A model generated the notes under the pieces. That model worked only from the letters and a program-made list of their open reading frames with translations. It was not told the origin of the DNA and did not search any database. The position numbers were made by a program, and so were the translations under genes. Of a stretch of DNA of 64,000 nt, positions 9,614 to 22,632 are shown in pieces. How positions within the stretch are numbered: the stretch's first letter is position 1; each line of letters starts with the position of its first letter. Origin of the DNA: Boswellia sacra (lineage: Eukaryota > Streptophyta > Magnoliopsida > Sapindales > Burseraceae); the NCBI GenBank assembly GCA_013180625.2, contig SNVD02002514.1, positions 1-64,000 of the forward strand, written 5' to 3'.

Positions 9614-11560
9614 TCTCTATCTGCTGGTTTGCTTTGTTTTGGTTTGCTTTCTTTTTATTGTGTTTATTTGAGAGTTTTCATGTTATTTCTTTTGAGCTTT
9701 TTCAGGTTATTTCTTTCCTCCCAGGAATATTTCTAATCTTGGTTTTTAGAGTGGTGGCTTAAAAAGTTTAAGTCCTCTTGAAACCATTATGGATCTCTTT
9801 ACTCTATATGGCTGATAAGGGCGGCTACTTCTAAACGTTTTTAGACCCATTCTAACTGACTTGTTTTGGTGCTGGCTTGTTGGGACTTTGTTATTTTATG
9901 AGTATTTAGTTTATTTAATTTAAGAAGTTGTTATTGTTTTTTGTCTTTAATCAGTTTCGATTAAAAAATTGTGGAAAAAAGTTGAGAAGGCAGAATATAA
10001 GGGTTTTTCTTTAACCTTGCAACGCATTCGCCTCGACATAATCTGTAGTTTATTTATTTCGTGTTGTTTGAAGTGTCTTGTATCTTGTTTTTGTTCTTTC
10101 ATAATAAAGGTATATAGGCTGGAAACCTTAAGTCTGCGGGCTACTGGTCCTAAGGATTGTTGAAATATACAATCTTGACTCAGGTGTAACAAGGCCACGT
10201 ACCTCTTTTCTTGCATTTTGTGGGTCGATGATAAGATAATGATTGAATTAAGAATAACTCTTGGAAAATGATAAATTATGCATGGATTTGTGTGCTTGAA
10301 ATGTTTATTGGTTTTCGCTTTGCTTTTGATTCCTTGCGCAACATTGAGCACTGAGCTATTATCACTGAGTTATTTGTTCACTTAGAGAAAGTTTATGTAA
10401 TTTTAGTGTTTCTCCAGATTTCAATGAATTCTAGAACTTGTTTGATGGTCACTCGAGGCGAAATCCTAGACTGTGCAACATTAGAGAAATGATTTAGGCC
10501 ATCTTTGGACCGTTTGAGCCTTAAGAGCCAACCTTGATTAAAATTGATCCCTAGTTACCCCTTTTATCCTCTGTAAACCTTTTTCTTTGTTAACTCACTA
10601 AAAGATTTCCTAATCTCAATTGAATTTGTTCCAAACAGTTTATCCCTTAGCTATGAGCATGTAATCATTCGCAATTACATTTTGAGCTATGTTCTGGTTT
10701 TGGAAAGTTAGAGGAGGTTGGATTGTGCCATGAGCAATGCAAGTGAGTTTTATTATGTTTGTAAAAAAAAAATAGAGAAAAAAATCTGTACTTATCTTCC
10801 ACGTACTTAAACATTGAGGACAATGTATTGTTTAAGTGTGGGGGAGTGGAATTGCAGTTAAAAAAAAAAGAAAAGAAAAAGAAAAAAAAAGAGTTCTATA
10901 CCCTTGGGTGTTCTTAAAAAGAATGAAACAACAAAGTGTGGGGGTGTAGTTTCTTTTATTTTCTACAAAAAAAAGAAGAAGAAAGAAGAGAAAAAAAAAA
11001 GAAGATTGAGTGTTCTAAATAAGTTTGGGGGAGTAACCTGGTGAATTAAAATAAAGTTGTGTTATAGGGTTGAGCTCTACATAGTCTTGAATGATTTATG
11101 TGTTTGTGGGTGATTTGAGCCAAATTATTATCCTTTATCATACCTTCACCCAAGCCAAACGTTACAAGCTTAATAAGTCCTACTTGATCCTTGGTGTTGT
11201 GCATGTCTACATTAGTGGAGAGTGACTTGAAAAGCAGGCCTATGGAGTTCATTTATACATACATCTTCACTATTAAATATGATTCATTTTTAAGCATAAA
11301 CTCATCCGGGTTACAAGTGATTAGGTGAGAATGGCTCTACACACACACACTTGAGGAATTGAAGTGAAGCGAAACTAATCTTTGAGATAAAATTCTTGAT
11401 CAAGTGCATTATTTTGAAGTTTTCCTTGGGTTATAATTAAGTACAATCTTTGAGGCCTATTTGCAAGTTGAAGCATTTGTGTGTTTTAATTTTTCTTTGA
11501 TTCTGTTTCGGTTTAGTTTTGTTTCGTATCATTTTAGTTGCTCGAGGACTAGCAAAGTCT
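9614..11560 (+). other. 3' non-coding internal domain of the Athila-like element
   Basis: No gene is visible. The segment holds A/G-rich tracts (10858-10890, 10966-11000) and three polypurine-tract-like copies (near 10834, 10934 and 11030) before the true tract. The whole stretch has a reverse-complement counterpart at 62279-64000, which shows it is a conserved part of the element family and not host sequence. Confidence 0.8.
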
Positions 11561-11575
11561 AAGTGTGGGGGAATT
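11561..11575 (+). other. polypurine tract
   Basis: AAGTGTGGGGGAATT directly abuts the 3' LTR start TGATAGG. It is the expected primer for plus-strand DNA synthesis. Similar motifs recur upstream near 10834, 10934 and 11030. Confidence 0.88.
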
Positions 11576-12986
11576 TGATAGGTGTCTATTTATGTATTAC
11601 TTTTATATCAATTCGTCCATGTTTCTTTGCTATATTCCTTGGTATTTTTATGTTTTTGTGTGTTTTGATGTTTGTAGGAGTTTTGGAGCAACTTGCACAA
11701 AAATGGAGTAAAACCCTTCATTTTCACCTCTGCTAGTCAACCATCTTCTCGGATTTAATTGTATTGATATACAATGAACCCGATGACATATTATATACCG
11801 TTGGAAAGCTCTCGAAGTCTATTTTCTGGAGAAATTTACGGTTTATAAATCCATTCAGTGTACCAAAAGTTGTAATCAAAACAGTGTGAGATGTATAGAA
11901 ATATAATTCCACAAGTCACTGTAGCATGTATAATACGGGGCACTGTAGCAATTCACTGTAGCAGAGTATTTAAACACATTTTAGGGTTTTATTTTCATAA
12001 CTTGAAGAGGGGAGAACGTGGTGGAGGCTGCAGCTCTGGAATTCTTTCATCTCTTGGAGTTCTTGAAGGAGAAAGGAAGCTTGGAAAGAGGAAGAACTAC
12101 AATCCAAAGAGAATTACATCAAATTTGCTAAGTTTTTCCCTTCCCTTTCATTTTCTGGAATGTCTCCATGTTGTATTGTATTTACCACGTTCTTAAACAT
12201 GTGTAACTGAATCTGAATTGGTTGAGGGTGATTTCAAAGCCCCTGATATGGTTTTTGTAAGTTGATTGTGTAAGGAATTGTTATCCAATTCTCTAATTGA
12301 AGTTGCTTGTATTCTCCCATATTTAATGCTTATGATTGCTTGCTGATTGTATTTGAGTGGCCAACTGAATATAATCTGGTTGTGATTTATTGCTAGACTA
12401 GAAATCTTGATCCGTAATTGTCTTGAATTTCTAATCATTAGTAGCAAAATTGTGATCAGAGATTGCAATTGGAGAATACAACCTAAGTTAAATAATCCGA
12501 GCTTGTGTGTTTATTGCTTAGATCAACCTATCTTTCTTATCATAATGCATCCATTGAATTAAACTCAGAGAGCTTGTTCTAGGTTGTTTAATGGATAGAG
12601 ATTAAATAAAGAGCTTGTTTTATTTAACAACAAAGTAAGGAAAGATTGGGGTAATAGAGCTTGTTATTATCTACGGTTGATAACTTCAATGCTGTAATTA
12701 GATGACAATTCTACAATTAATTCGCAAATCCATATCTTGTGGTAGAGAAGGATCCCTTAACCAGCTTTCTCCCATTGATTTTTCATTCAAATTTACTTTC
12801 TGTTTTGTTATTCTTTACTTGCATTCTTATTTCATTTAGTAAAGCATTCAACAAAAATCCCCCCTGTTTAGTTTATTGTTGCTGGAAATAACAAATTCAA
12901 TTAGAATCAATCCTCGTGGGAACGATATCTTACTTATCACTTTATTACTTGTGCGACTAGTATACTTGCTAGTTTCGAACGCATCA
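11576..12986 (+). repeat. 3' LTR of the LOG-carrying element
   Basis: 1411 bp, TGAT...ATCA, followed by the TAAAT target duplication at 12987-12991. Nearly identical to the 5' LTR. Small differences include TTTGCTAAG versus TTTTCTAAG and GAAGAGGGGAG versus GAAGGGGGGAG. Confidence 0.95.
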
Positions 12987-12991
12987 TAAAT

Positions 12992-13603
12992 ACAATACAA
13001 CATGGAGACATTCCAGAAAATGAAAGGGAAGGGAAAAACTTAGCAATTTTGATGTAAATCTCTTTGGATTGTAGTTCTTCCTCTTTCCAAGCTTTCTTTC
13101 TCCTTCAAGAACTCCAGGAAATGAAAGAAATCCAGAGCTGCAGCCTCTCACACGTGCTCCCCTCTTCAAGTTATGAAAATAAAACCCTAAAATATGTTTA
13201 TATACTCTGCTACAGTAACTTGCTACAGTGTCCCCGTATTTAATAACATGCTACAGTGATATGTGGAATTACAAATTTCTACACTTCTCATACCATTTTT
13301 ATCATAACTTTTGGTACACTGACATAAATTCGTGAACCGTAAATTTCTCCAGAAAATAGACTTCGAGAGCTTTTCAATGGTATATAGCATGTTATCCGGC
13401 TAATTGTACATCGATACAATCAAATCCGAGAAATTGGCTGATTAGCAGAGGTGAAAATGAAGGGTTTTACTCCATTTTTGTGCAAGTTGCTCCAAAACTC
13501 CTACAAACATCAAAACCACACAAAACCATAAAAATACCAAGGAATATAGCAAAGAAACATGGACAAATTGATATGAAAGTAATACATAAATAGACACCTA
13601 TCA
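12992..13603 (-). mobile_element. solo Athila-like LTR, right part (minus orientation)
   Basis: Continues the LTR interrupted after 3792: CAATACAACATGGAGACA here follows directly from the sequence before 3788. It ends with CCTATCA at 13603, followed by ACATA (13604-13608), the second copy of the solo-LTR target duplication. Confidence 0.92.
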
Positions 13604-13608
13604 ACATA

Positions 13609-13839
13609 ATATAGATAATAAGATGATTTTTAATTTCATAAAACTAGCCTTATTTTCTGATGTGAAAGATCCAATATAATGGCAACCACAGAGCATACTC
13701 ATAAGGTAGTTACCATATATTTAATATTGACAAAAATAAATTAAGAATAAAATTAATTGAATAACAATAAAAAGAAGACAGTAAGATAAACAATATACCT
13801 CTGAAAAATATTTCGTGCTGATAACGTATTATATATATA
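13609..13839 (-). mobile_element. Ty1/copia 5' leader, continuation of the broken element
   Basis: Sequence between the solo LTR and the proposed copia LTR. On the minus strand it would read from the LTR through ACGTTATCAGCACGA towards gag. It joins position 2982 once the nested LTR elements are removed. Confidence 0.65.
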
Positions 13840-14396
13840 TGTTACGGTATTTGTGATAAATCTATATATGTATTGTGGGTTTGCAGGAATTAAAAGGGAG
13901 TGAAATGAGTATCAATTAGGAGTATGTAATATGGAGTGAGGTAAGTGGGCCAGCAAGAATAATGAAATATATTTCTCTAATGAATAAAAGAAACATTAGC
14001 AAAAGTGAGTCACTCAAGAGGCAAAACGGGCAAGAGAGAAAAATTATTCCCTTTTGATTTCTTCACTACCATTACATGGGGTGGAGGGGTTCTATTTATA
14101 GTCACATAAGTAACCGCCTACTGCCACCCCATTTACCAGTCATAACTCATCCACTTAATAGCCAATTAAACATTGCCTAGAAGAAAACTATTCAAATTTT
14201 AACATTCGTTACGGATCAATTAAATGATGGACACCTCATATACTTCATGTGGTGGTAATCCATCAGACACTTTACAACAATTTCGGGCTATTTCCAAAAG
14301 GTGCGGGTCAATGGATAATTCGATCAAGCCGTAGGATCATCTGGAATTATCCCTAGTTAATACAAGAACTGATTATTGTATATCAAGGAGTTAACA
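13840..14396 (-). repeat. probable copia 5' LTR (minus orientation)
   Basis: The edges were chosen because the minus strand starts TGTTAAC and ends GTAACA (plus strand TGTTACGG at 13840, GTTAACA ending at 14396), which gives the short inverted TG..CA ends of an LTR. It contains a clear minus-strand TATA box CTATAAATAG at 14092-14101. The partner LTR is outside the window, so the boundaries are inferred. Confidence 0.6.
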
Positions 14397-14540
14397 AGTG
14401 TCAATCTATCAAGTTGTCTGCTCATTAATTTAGAATTTGATAAATACAAAATAAAGGTTGAGGATTTTTGGGTATATAAAAATTTAATTATAAAAAAACA
14501 TATTATGTATATGATTATGTAACTGAAGAGCTACCATATA

Positions 14541-15247
14541 GAGCATGTTCGGTGTACGACACTGTATAATACTATTTTAGTGTATTGTATTAAATACTGT
14601 AATACATATGTTTGATGTTAATTTAGCATAGTATTAATTAATACAAAGTATAAATCTTAGATGCATCAATATTTTATTAAATTATATAGAGCTAATCCAT
14701 GACATTAGCATTACATTGTATTGCACTAATAAAAAATGTCAAAATTATCCCTATAAAATTCTATATATCCAATAGTATCATTTAATTTTTAAAATAAATA
14801 AATATTTATTTACTATATAAATTATAAAATCAAATTTATTTAAAATTTATTTTCTAAAAATAAAGAGGGATGAAGGGAGTCACCGCTCCCATTGGGTGAC
14901 ACCTGAAGTCTATTATTCCTGTTGAATCAATTAGTACCTATCATGTCATCATAAACTTGAATTATCTATAAACCCAGTGAGGACATTGGACCCCAAGTAA
15001 TTTTTTCAACAATTAGTGACTACTCGATAAATTATTAAATAACTAATTTTATAAATAAACTAAAAATATATTTATACTTTGTATATCTTTTTTTTTTAAT
15101 TCTTACTTTTTTATATAAATTAATACAATATATGAGTACGCCAAACACTATATAATTTTGACATAATATTATTTGTAATACTATATAATACAATGTTATA
15201 TAATACAATACTAACTATACTATACAATTTCGCATACCAAACATGCC
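14541..15247. mobile_element. MITE-like element with about 33-bp terminal inverted repeats
   Basis: The left end AGCATGTTCGGTGTACGA and the reverse complement of the right end (GGCATGTTTGGTATGCGA) match closely, continuing with TGTATAATAC versus TGTATAGTAT. There is no coding capacity. A relative of the left end is seen near 46588. Target duplication unclear. Confidence 0.65.
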
Positions 15248-16000
15248 TATATTGCATTAACTTGGTTTGGGGAAATTAAAAACATAATTTCCCACTTTTA
15301 TGTATTTAAAATAAAACAAAACTAAACTCCTTAATGTTGTGTTTGTTTATATATTTTGAGTTTTTTTTTTTAAATTTGAAAAAAATATATAGTTAATTTT
15401 AAATATTTTTAATTTTAAAAATGATACGTGACTTAAATTAATTTAAATATATTCATAAATATATATTTTAAAAAAACAGTATTTTAATAATGCTAACAAA
15501 CAAAGTCTAATTTTGCTAAAATTCTCTAATTTTGTCTTGGATTCATGATAGATTAGATTCTATCAACATCATTCAGATTTTTTTATAACAAGAAAAAGAT
15601 GAAATAGAAAATAGAACCCAATGTCAAACTGCCACTTATCTTGCCTCTTGTTTTCAAGTTTTGAATGACGACTCCAACCCAAATGGGAAAACTAAATACC
15701 ATGAACTATTGTTAGTATAAATTTCAAAGAAGACGACATCATCAGGATTGTAAAATGATGTCAAAACACCTCAAAAAAAAAAAAAAAATTGCAGCAACCG
15801 TTGAACGAAGAATCATTGCTTTTTATTTGGGACTGCATGGCTTTCCCAATAGAATGGACGACGATTCATGTGGCATGCAGTGGACAGACATGCTGAAAAA
15901 GAATGAAGATGCATGTCATGTCAATCACATAAGAGCTTTCATCTATTGACTAGTATGTATCCTCAACCATAAATACTGACGGGATATCGTCCCAAACCAC
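15248..16000. other. no gene seen
   Basis: AT-rich intergenic sequence. A 64-codon frame at 15755-15949 starts in an A tract and has no recognisable motif. I see no gene or bounded repeat. Confidence 0.5.
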
Positions 16001-16014
16001 TCTTATACGAGTCA

Positions 16015-16250
16015 TGCTATAATATAATTATTATATCATATAATAATTATAAAAAATCGTAAATATTTATTTAAAAAAATAAATAAATAAAAAATTATAT
16101 TTATAAATTTTATATATTTTTTATTTATAATTTTTATATATATAATTTTTATTCATTTATTTACGATTTTTATAATATATTTATAATTTTTATATAAAAT
16201 ATAAAATTACTGTATAAATATAACAACTATACCAATTATAACGCAACAAA
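16015..16250. repeat. AT-rich palindromic MITE-like repeat
   Basis: TTATAAAAAATCGTAAAT near 16048 faces ATTTACGATTTTTATAA near 16160, and the sequence between is almost pure A/T with inverted symmetry. Probably a short palindromic MITE; the ends are uncertain. Confidence 0.4.
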
Positions 16251-18570
16251 ATCTCTTTTATATTTTAACATAATTACGTACAAAATTATTATTTACAAAT
16301 TTCGTCATCACCTTTTCCTAACTTCTGATCTTAAACCACCCCTATAAATTTGACAATTATATCACATCATCTTTCTGTCCAATTTAATTATAATTATGAA
16401 ACAATCTTCTAATAAATTTTTGAAAATTTAAATTAGAAATGAGGTGATTCAAACCCCCACCATCCAAAATCATAAATACAACTTACCACCGTACCAACCT
16501 TTTACTTGACTTTAATACACACGAAATTTATTACTTATTATAATAATCATTTTTAATGAAAAAAAAAGTGAAACCCTCTCAAATTACTCAACCATCAACA
16601 TGGCCACCACGAATACTGCATATGCCAAAAAAAAAAATTATTTCAATTTTATCACAAAAACACAAATTTTGTACAAACCCAAAAACATAAAAATCACCAC
16701 CCTTTGTCTCTCTCTCATCAGTATTCCTTTCTTTGTAAGCACGCGAAAGTGGGTTGAGAAGGGTTCTGTAAACAGAGGTTGACAATTGTGTTTTGGTTAT
16801 GCTTGGATCTTAACCGAGAAGAGAAAGTTTAAGAGATAAAGAGCGACAGAGAGAGAGAGAGAGCGATAAAAATAACTGGTCAGCGTGGACGTAGATGTTA
16901 TAGAGGTGTTTGTTGTCTGAAAAAGAAGGTTGCCCTCAAGGGAGCCAAGACGAGATCGGAGTTTGTGAAGGAAAGGAAAGCGATGAATGAAGCGGAGACG
17001 ATGAAGAATTGAAAAAAAAAAAAAAAGTGTTTTGTTTTTTTATTAAAATTTATTAGCTATGTATATAGGGATAAAAATGTATTTTTATTTATATCATAAA
17101 TATATATTTACGTTATTATTAAAAAATATAATAAAATGATCATTTTAACCTTTAAATTTTTTTATTTATAATTATTTAATGTCTAAATTAATAAAAGAAT
17201 CGTCTATGATTTTAAAAAAACACTAAGGATAGGCGGCGATAAAATTTATAAATAATAATTCTACATATAACACAAAAATATAAAAATGGTCAGTGACATT
17301 ATTCTAATATCTAACTTCTAATAGGCTATTTTTACCGGTGGAAAATAGTAATCATCAAAATTTCATGTGAATGAATCAATTAAGGAGGTTAATTTCATTC
17401 AAATTGCCAGTCTCCCAAGGTTCTGATGGAGAAAAATTGAGAAAAATAAACAAGATATTACTGAGATGTGTAGAGTTGATTATGATGATGAAAGTGTACG
17501 TAACACGATGCCCAAGTAACGACAACTTCGGGGTGACCCTTTCGGTTTTGCTTTGCAAGTGAAGCGAATAAATGAAAGGTTTATGTTTGCAACTATATAT
17601 ATGTTTTTTTGTGTGATGGTGAAAGGGACCAAAAGTGTCACGTCAGGCCCAATCCTAGTCGCGGATAAAGTAGCCCAAATATAAGAGAAAAAACGCCATG
17701 GGCCCAATGAATATCAAAATAATTCAATTAAGAAGTCTGAAGCCGAGCTCCTTTGTCCACTTTATTTGACTTAATTAAACGAAATAAAGAGACAAAAAGC
17801 TGGATTGGGGGCAAAATAAGACAAAAGTTTTGAACATTTGTTGTGGGAGGTTAAGGCTCACGTGGAAAAAGAGAGAAGGATTTGGGAGTTTCCAAATACA
17901 GAGGAGGGGCAAAGAAAGGGGGCTCGAACGGAAAGTAGAGGAAGAAGTTTATATGAAAGGGAATGGAGAAAATGGTGGCTAAAAATGGAAAAAAAAGGAG
18001 CTAGTTGTTAGGAAGAGCAGGGATTGTGGACCGAAAAAGGAAAGAGGAAATCGAGGAAGGAGTGCGAAAAAAGGGAGGCGTTAATGGTAGGTGAACAGGT
18101 TGGACAGAGAACGCGGGAGAAGAAAGAGCATAGGAGGGGGAAAAAGGCAAAAGGGGAATTACGGGAGATGGAACAAGAAAAGATATAGAAAGAGTGAGAC
18201 TCCAGAGGAGGGGCATTCATGAACTGGTTTTATCATACATTTTCCCACCCCTATAAAACTGCTCTTAAATTAGTCTCATTGATTATCTACTGTTTTACTA
18301 ATTTAATACTTAGAATTGGGACCTGACTTTGACATTGGAGTACTTTGTAGGTGCCCAACCCATTCTGTGGATTTTTTAAGCCGTGTGCAAGGCGCCTTGG
18401 AGGAGTGTGGAGGGATTGCTAGCTAGCTGAGAGCTGAGGCCGTTCCAGAAATCCAGCCCAAGTAGAGGTGCAATTTTTTTTATTTACAACTGGCACCATC
18501 TTCTGGAACGTGAAGCAGGTTAGTAATGTTTCAGAACAAAAGCCATACTCTATTCTCAACTCTAAAGCGA
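16251..18570. other. intergenic; MULE-terminus remnant and GA microsatellite
   Basis: No gene. A GA run lies at about 16849-16862. At about 17165-17310 the sequence resembles in reverse the long terminal repeat of the Mutator-like element at 20994 (GGTCAGTGACATT, ATAGGCGGCGATAAAATTTAT), so it is an isolated or decayed MULE end. From 17860 to 18200 the plus strand is strongly purine-rich. Confidence 0.45.
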
Positions 18571-18572
18571 AA

Positions 18573-19862
18573 ATGGTGGTCTCAACAAGAAACACCTTGA
18601 GGCAAGGAGAACGCAACTCATAATCCACATACTAGAGAGGGGACTTCCCAACCAGGTCGGAATCGGACCACCCAACATTATCTGAGCTGAAAAAGCAACT
18701 GGAGAAAGCTAAGAAAGAAAACAGAGAGCTCTAGAAGAAGGTTGAAAGAAAGAAAGGTAAAGATGTTGAGGAAGAGGGAGGAGAGGATGACATGGCTGAG
18801 AGTGCAACTAGACATCTGAAAACCCCACCTACTCCTAGCCAGGAAGTCAAGAGAGGAGGAGGTAACCCAAAACAAAACACTGACCCCTACCCAAACAAGG
18901 AAAACCACTTAGGCCTAAACCCATAAATGCTGGAAATGAAGATCATGGAAGTTAATAACATGTTGGAAGATAGGACAAAAAACATTACTGCAGCCACAAC
19001 CCTAAACACAATTGCCCTTGCAGCCCAAAAATAAGCCAGACCCCCTTTTCAGAAAGCATAAACAACAATATCAAACCAGAAAAATTCACCATGCCAATCT
19101 TGAAACCTTTTGACGGGAGAAGAGACCTGAAGTACATCTCTTTCATTATTGCCAGAAGATGTCCTTGGAGACTAGGTTTTTCCTGCAACATTAAATGGGC
19201 CAGCTTTGGGATGATTCAGAAGGCTACCACCGAGGTCAATAAACACATTCAATGAGTTAGCGACGATTTTCGTCTCTTAATGCCTCAGGAACCACAACCA
19301 ACCCAAAACCATCACAAACATGTATTCCCTAAAGTAGGCGGAGGGAGAGAAACTTAAAGAGTTTATGGCCAGGTTTGATAATGAGGTTAACTAGTTGGAA
19401 CGCTATGACACAGAAGCGGTAGCCAGAGCTTTTAAATGTGCTGTGAGAATTGGAGCTAAGTTTCACCAATGCCTAGTTAGAAAAGGCATCGGAATGATGG
19501 AGGAAATTGTTGTTAAAGCTGAGGGATGGATTCGCCTAAAAGAAGATAAGGCACTGCAAAATTGTTTTAGTCACGATAAAAAAGGATTCTGGAGAAAGGT
19601 AGCAACAAGCTGGGCAAAAGAGGGAACATCCAAGGGAGAGAGGGAGAAATCTAAAAAACCAAAGCCAGAGGCACCGAAGCAGGGGTACCCGCCTGTCCCA
19701 TTGAGGGTGTCCATTGTAAAGATATGGCAAGAGAATAGCGATAGGGAGATATTCAGAGAACACAAACCCTTGCTAGAGGGGGCCAAGCAGGATAAGAATG
19801 CTTACTGCGCCTTTCATGCCCCTCATGGACATTTAACGGAAGATTGTAGGAGTCAGTTATAA
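18573..19862 (+). pseudogene. decayed Ty3/gypsy gag
   Basis: The ATG at 18573 (MVVSTRNTLRQGERN) starts a gag-like sequence with many stops. It includes a coiled-coil-like charged stretch (LSELKKQLEKAKKENREL), AEGEKLKEFMARFDNEVN, and from 19395 an open frame ending in a CCHC-like knuckle YCAFHAPHGHLTEDC. The order and spacing fit Ty3/gypsy gag of the kind with a CEFHxxxGHxTxxC knuckle. No protease, RT or LTRs are recognisable nearby, and the sequence after 19863 is unrelated. It is an isolated gag fragment of a degraded element. Confidence 0.75.
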
Positions 19863-20356
19863 AGTGCTTTACTCTTTCATGTTGTATTGCTTTTGGATTC
19901 CCTATTGATGCTTACTTAGGATAATATTTTGGTACTTACAATCTGGTAGTCTATTACTATTTTGCACAATCATCTTTCAACCTAGGAATTATGCTTTTCA
20001 TATTGGAATGGTCATATCCCTGTAAAAGTGTGTGCCTGTTGGCAACATCTATAAATTTCTTAAGCTTTTAAAAAGGTGGCGGGTGGTCGCACGTGAGCAT
20101 GGAGAAGGGGCTCAAGAATAGCAACAGCTATAGCATGGGCGTCAAAGACAAGTTGTTGTAAAGAGATCTGAGATTGCATTTCAGCTTGATTTGTTGCTCA
20201 TCTTAAAGCTGGCCGACGTAATTTTTCACTCAACCAAGATGGATCAAGACAAGGCTTATTGTCCTGCTGTTTTTTGCTTCATTTATCTATTTATAAGCAT
20301 CCAAACTTCTAATCACATTCAATTTGAGAATTTTTGCACTTCCATTTATTTGGTTT

Positions 20357-20358
<2 letters not shown>

Positions 20359-20420
<62 letters not shown>
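20359..20420. repeat. (AT)n microsatellite
   Basis: About 30 uninterrupted AT dinucleotides. It creates artificial Tyr-Ile frames on both strands. Confidence 0.97.
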
Positions 20421-20423
<3 letters not shown>

Positions 20424-21511
20424 CCATGGCACCACATTTTTTACATAATTTTTTGGACCATTGATCCAAGCTCTTTGGAGGTTGAAATTAATTCTAACGT
20501 GCACAATTAATTCTCCTTAGAAATGATACATGAAATATCTAGTTTCAACCAGCTAAATGTTTGGAATTAATGGTTCAAAAGCTATCTAATGGTGCTATGC
20601 TGGCAACGTACAATAATTATATCTATAAAGTTTTGGCGTTTCTTTACATGAAAAATGGAATAACTAAGCAACTCTCCTCCCATCTCAAATTGATCCAAGT
20701 CTATACGCAGTTTAGTTTTTTTCTTTTTTTAAAAAAAGGTAATAGAGTAAAATAACCTCTTTGAAGGAAAAAGCACAAAATCACACCAAATTTTTCAAAT
20801 CTCGACCACAACATTAACATCACTTGTTGTTATATCTTCTGTAAAAGCCAGAAAGTATATATACTTGTGACAGTTTTGATGCTTCCATTTGCATCAAGTT
20901 AATCTCTACATTATATTAGTTATATTCTTTCCTTTTTTTTTTTAATATTTGGATATATGGTTTTATTGTGTTGACTATTTGTCTTTTTTAATTGAAGAAA
21001 TGTCACTGACCGCCCCTATTTTTAGGCAAAATATCATGCTCGTTTATCTTTTATAAATTTTATTACGCCTACCCCAACCTTTTTAAAAATCATCACGGAC
21101 TACCCTTTTGTTAGTTTGACCGTTAGTTGAAGTCACTTTTCAATCCATTTTGATGCAAGTACTAAAATACCCCTAACAGTAGTTTTAAGAAAACATGTGT
21201 AGAATTTAAAAATATCGAAATATCTTTAACTATAGTTGTTAAATACCTACAATACCCTCACACAAAAATCCTGTAACTATAGTTTGATTATTATTTTTTG
21301 AAAAAAAAAAGTGGCAACCTAACATGGCATCCAACCAAGCAGAATCACCACCATTGATTCACCTAGCAAACGTTTTTATTTAAAAATGTAATTTTGATTA
21401 CAATGAATGAAAAAAAAAATAAAACCTATTAATAAAGATTAAAATCCTAAATAACCTAACACATAAGCCACCACCACACCAAAAAAAACACAGAAAGTCC
21501 AGCCACCATCA

Positions 21512-22368
21512 GTTGCAGACCCAGGATTTGATTGAGGAGGGGGGGGGGGGGGCGCGCAACATTAATATTTTACTATTATCATTAATATTTATAATTTATT
21601 TGATAAACTTTAATAATATGATAAAATTATAAAAAAATAAAATAAAAATACACATAAATGAGAGACATTATGACTATAACGACTTGAAATTTTAAAGAGT
21701 TCATTTTCTTTAAATTTGATGTCAATTCAAAATAGCTTTTCTTTTAAAATATCTCTCTATAACTATTCAAAAAAATTATTTTATAACATACGTTACTTTT
21801 TATCTAAAAAAAATACAAACCAATGAAATAAAATAAAAAATCTCTTATAAATAATTTCTTGAAAATATATTACTATTGTTTAAATCTAATTGATGCAAAT
21901 AATTAAAAAATAAAAAAGAAAGACATGACAAAAATATAATATATGATTTTATTTCAAATTATAAGAAAAAGGCAGTCATTACCATATACTATGATCATCA
22001 AATTTGTACTGTTTTAATGACAATTGATTGAGAGTTTTTTTTTCAGACTATTAAAAAATATTTATATAAAGTGAAATATATAATTTATGTAGAATTAAAT
22101 AAATAAAAATAGAAAACTAAAATTCTATTTATGAATAAGCTAATAGAAGTTAATTAAAATATAATACTAACTTATATTATTGTATTTCTCAGGTAGCTCA
22201 AGTCCTTAGAAAAAGAAAAGAGAATTATAAAACTTGAAATTAATTTTTTTTTAATTTTATTTTAAGAAACGAATGTAAAAGTGATAAAGCAAAGTAAGGG
22301 GGTATATTGAATTTTTTAAAATTGAGGGGGGCCCGGGACTCCCCTGGTCCTTCTGTAGGTCCGCCACT
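21512..22368. mobile_element. nested TIR element, class unsure
   Basis: The left end GTTGCAGACCCAGGATTTGA and the reverse complement of the right end (AGTGGCGGACCTACAGAAGG) are similar. CCATCA flanks it directly at 21506-21511 and 22369-22374. A 14-G run (about 21539-21552) lies close to the left end and a GGGGGGCCCGGG stretch close to the right end. Non-coding. Confidence 0.55.
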
Positions 22369-22632
22369 CCATCAGCATCCCAAAATCCCAGCCACCCACC
22401 AATCCGTAAAAGCAGAGCCTTGCCAACTTGCTTCTAGAACTAATAGTCTTCTCTACCTAGGCCTATTTTCTTCAAATACTTGTTGGCATCAAAAGATTTT
22501 AACAACTGGAAACCTGAAAATTGCAACAAAATATCCAAGTTTAAATAGAGATCAATTTCTCATTAAGACATTTTATCGAAAGTATGGGTGCAACTCTTGG
22601 TATAAAAATAAAGCTCGAAACATTAGTTGTTT

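Larger units (their letters stand above)
3793..12986 (+). mobile_element. complete Athila-like LTR retrotransposon carrying a LOG gene
   Basis: Both LTRs are 1411 bp (3793-5203, 11576-12986), start TGAT and end ATCA. The element is flanked by the perfect target duplication TAAAT (3788-3792, 12987-12991). It has a tRNA-Asp primer site, Athila-type gag, protease and RT-start remnants, a polypurine tract, and an intronless LOG-like gene in the same orientation. The bulk of RT, RNase H and integrase is absent, so it can only move with enzymes supplied by a relative. By eye the LTRs differ at roughly one to two bases per hundred, suggesting fairly recent insertion. It inserted into a solo LTR of its own family in the opposite orientation. 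Confidence 0.95.

Noticed and set aside
15755..15949. Small protein-coding gene
   Set aside because: The frame is short, opens with a poly-Lys stretch from an A tract, and has no motif or neighbouring gene structure to support it.
20287..20469. Tyr-Ile repeat frames on both strands
   Set aside because: They are translations of the (AT)n microsatellite and have no coding support.
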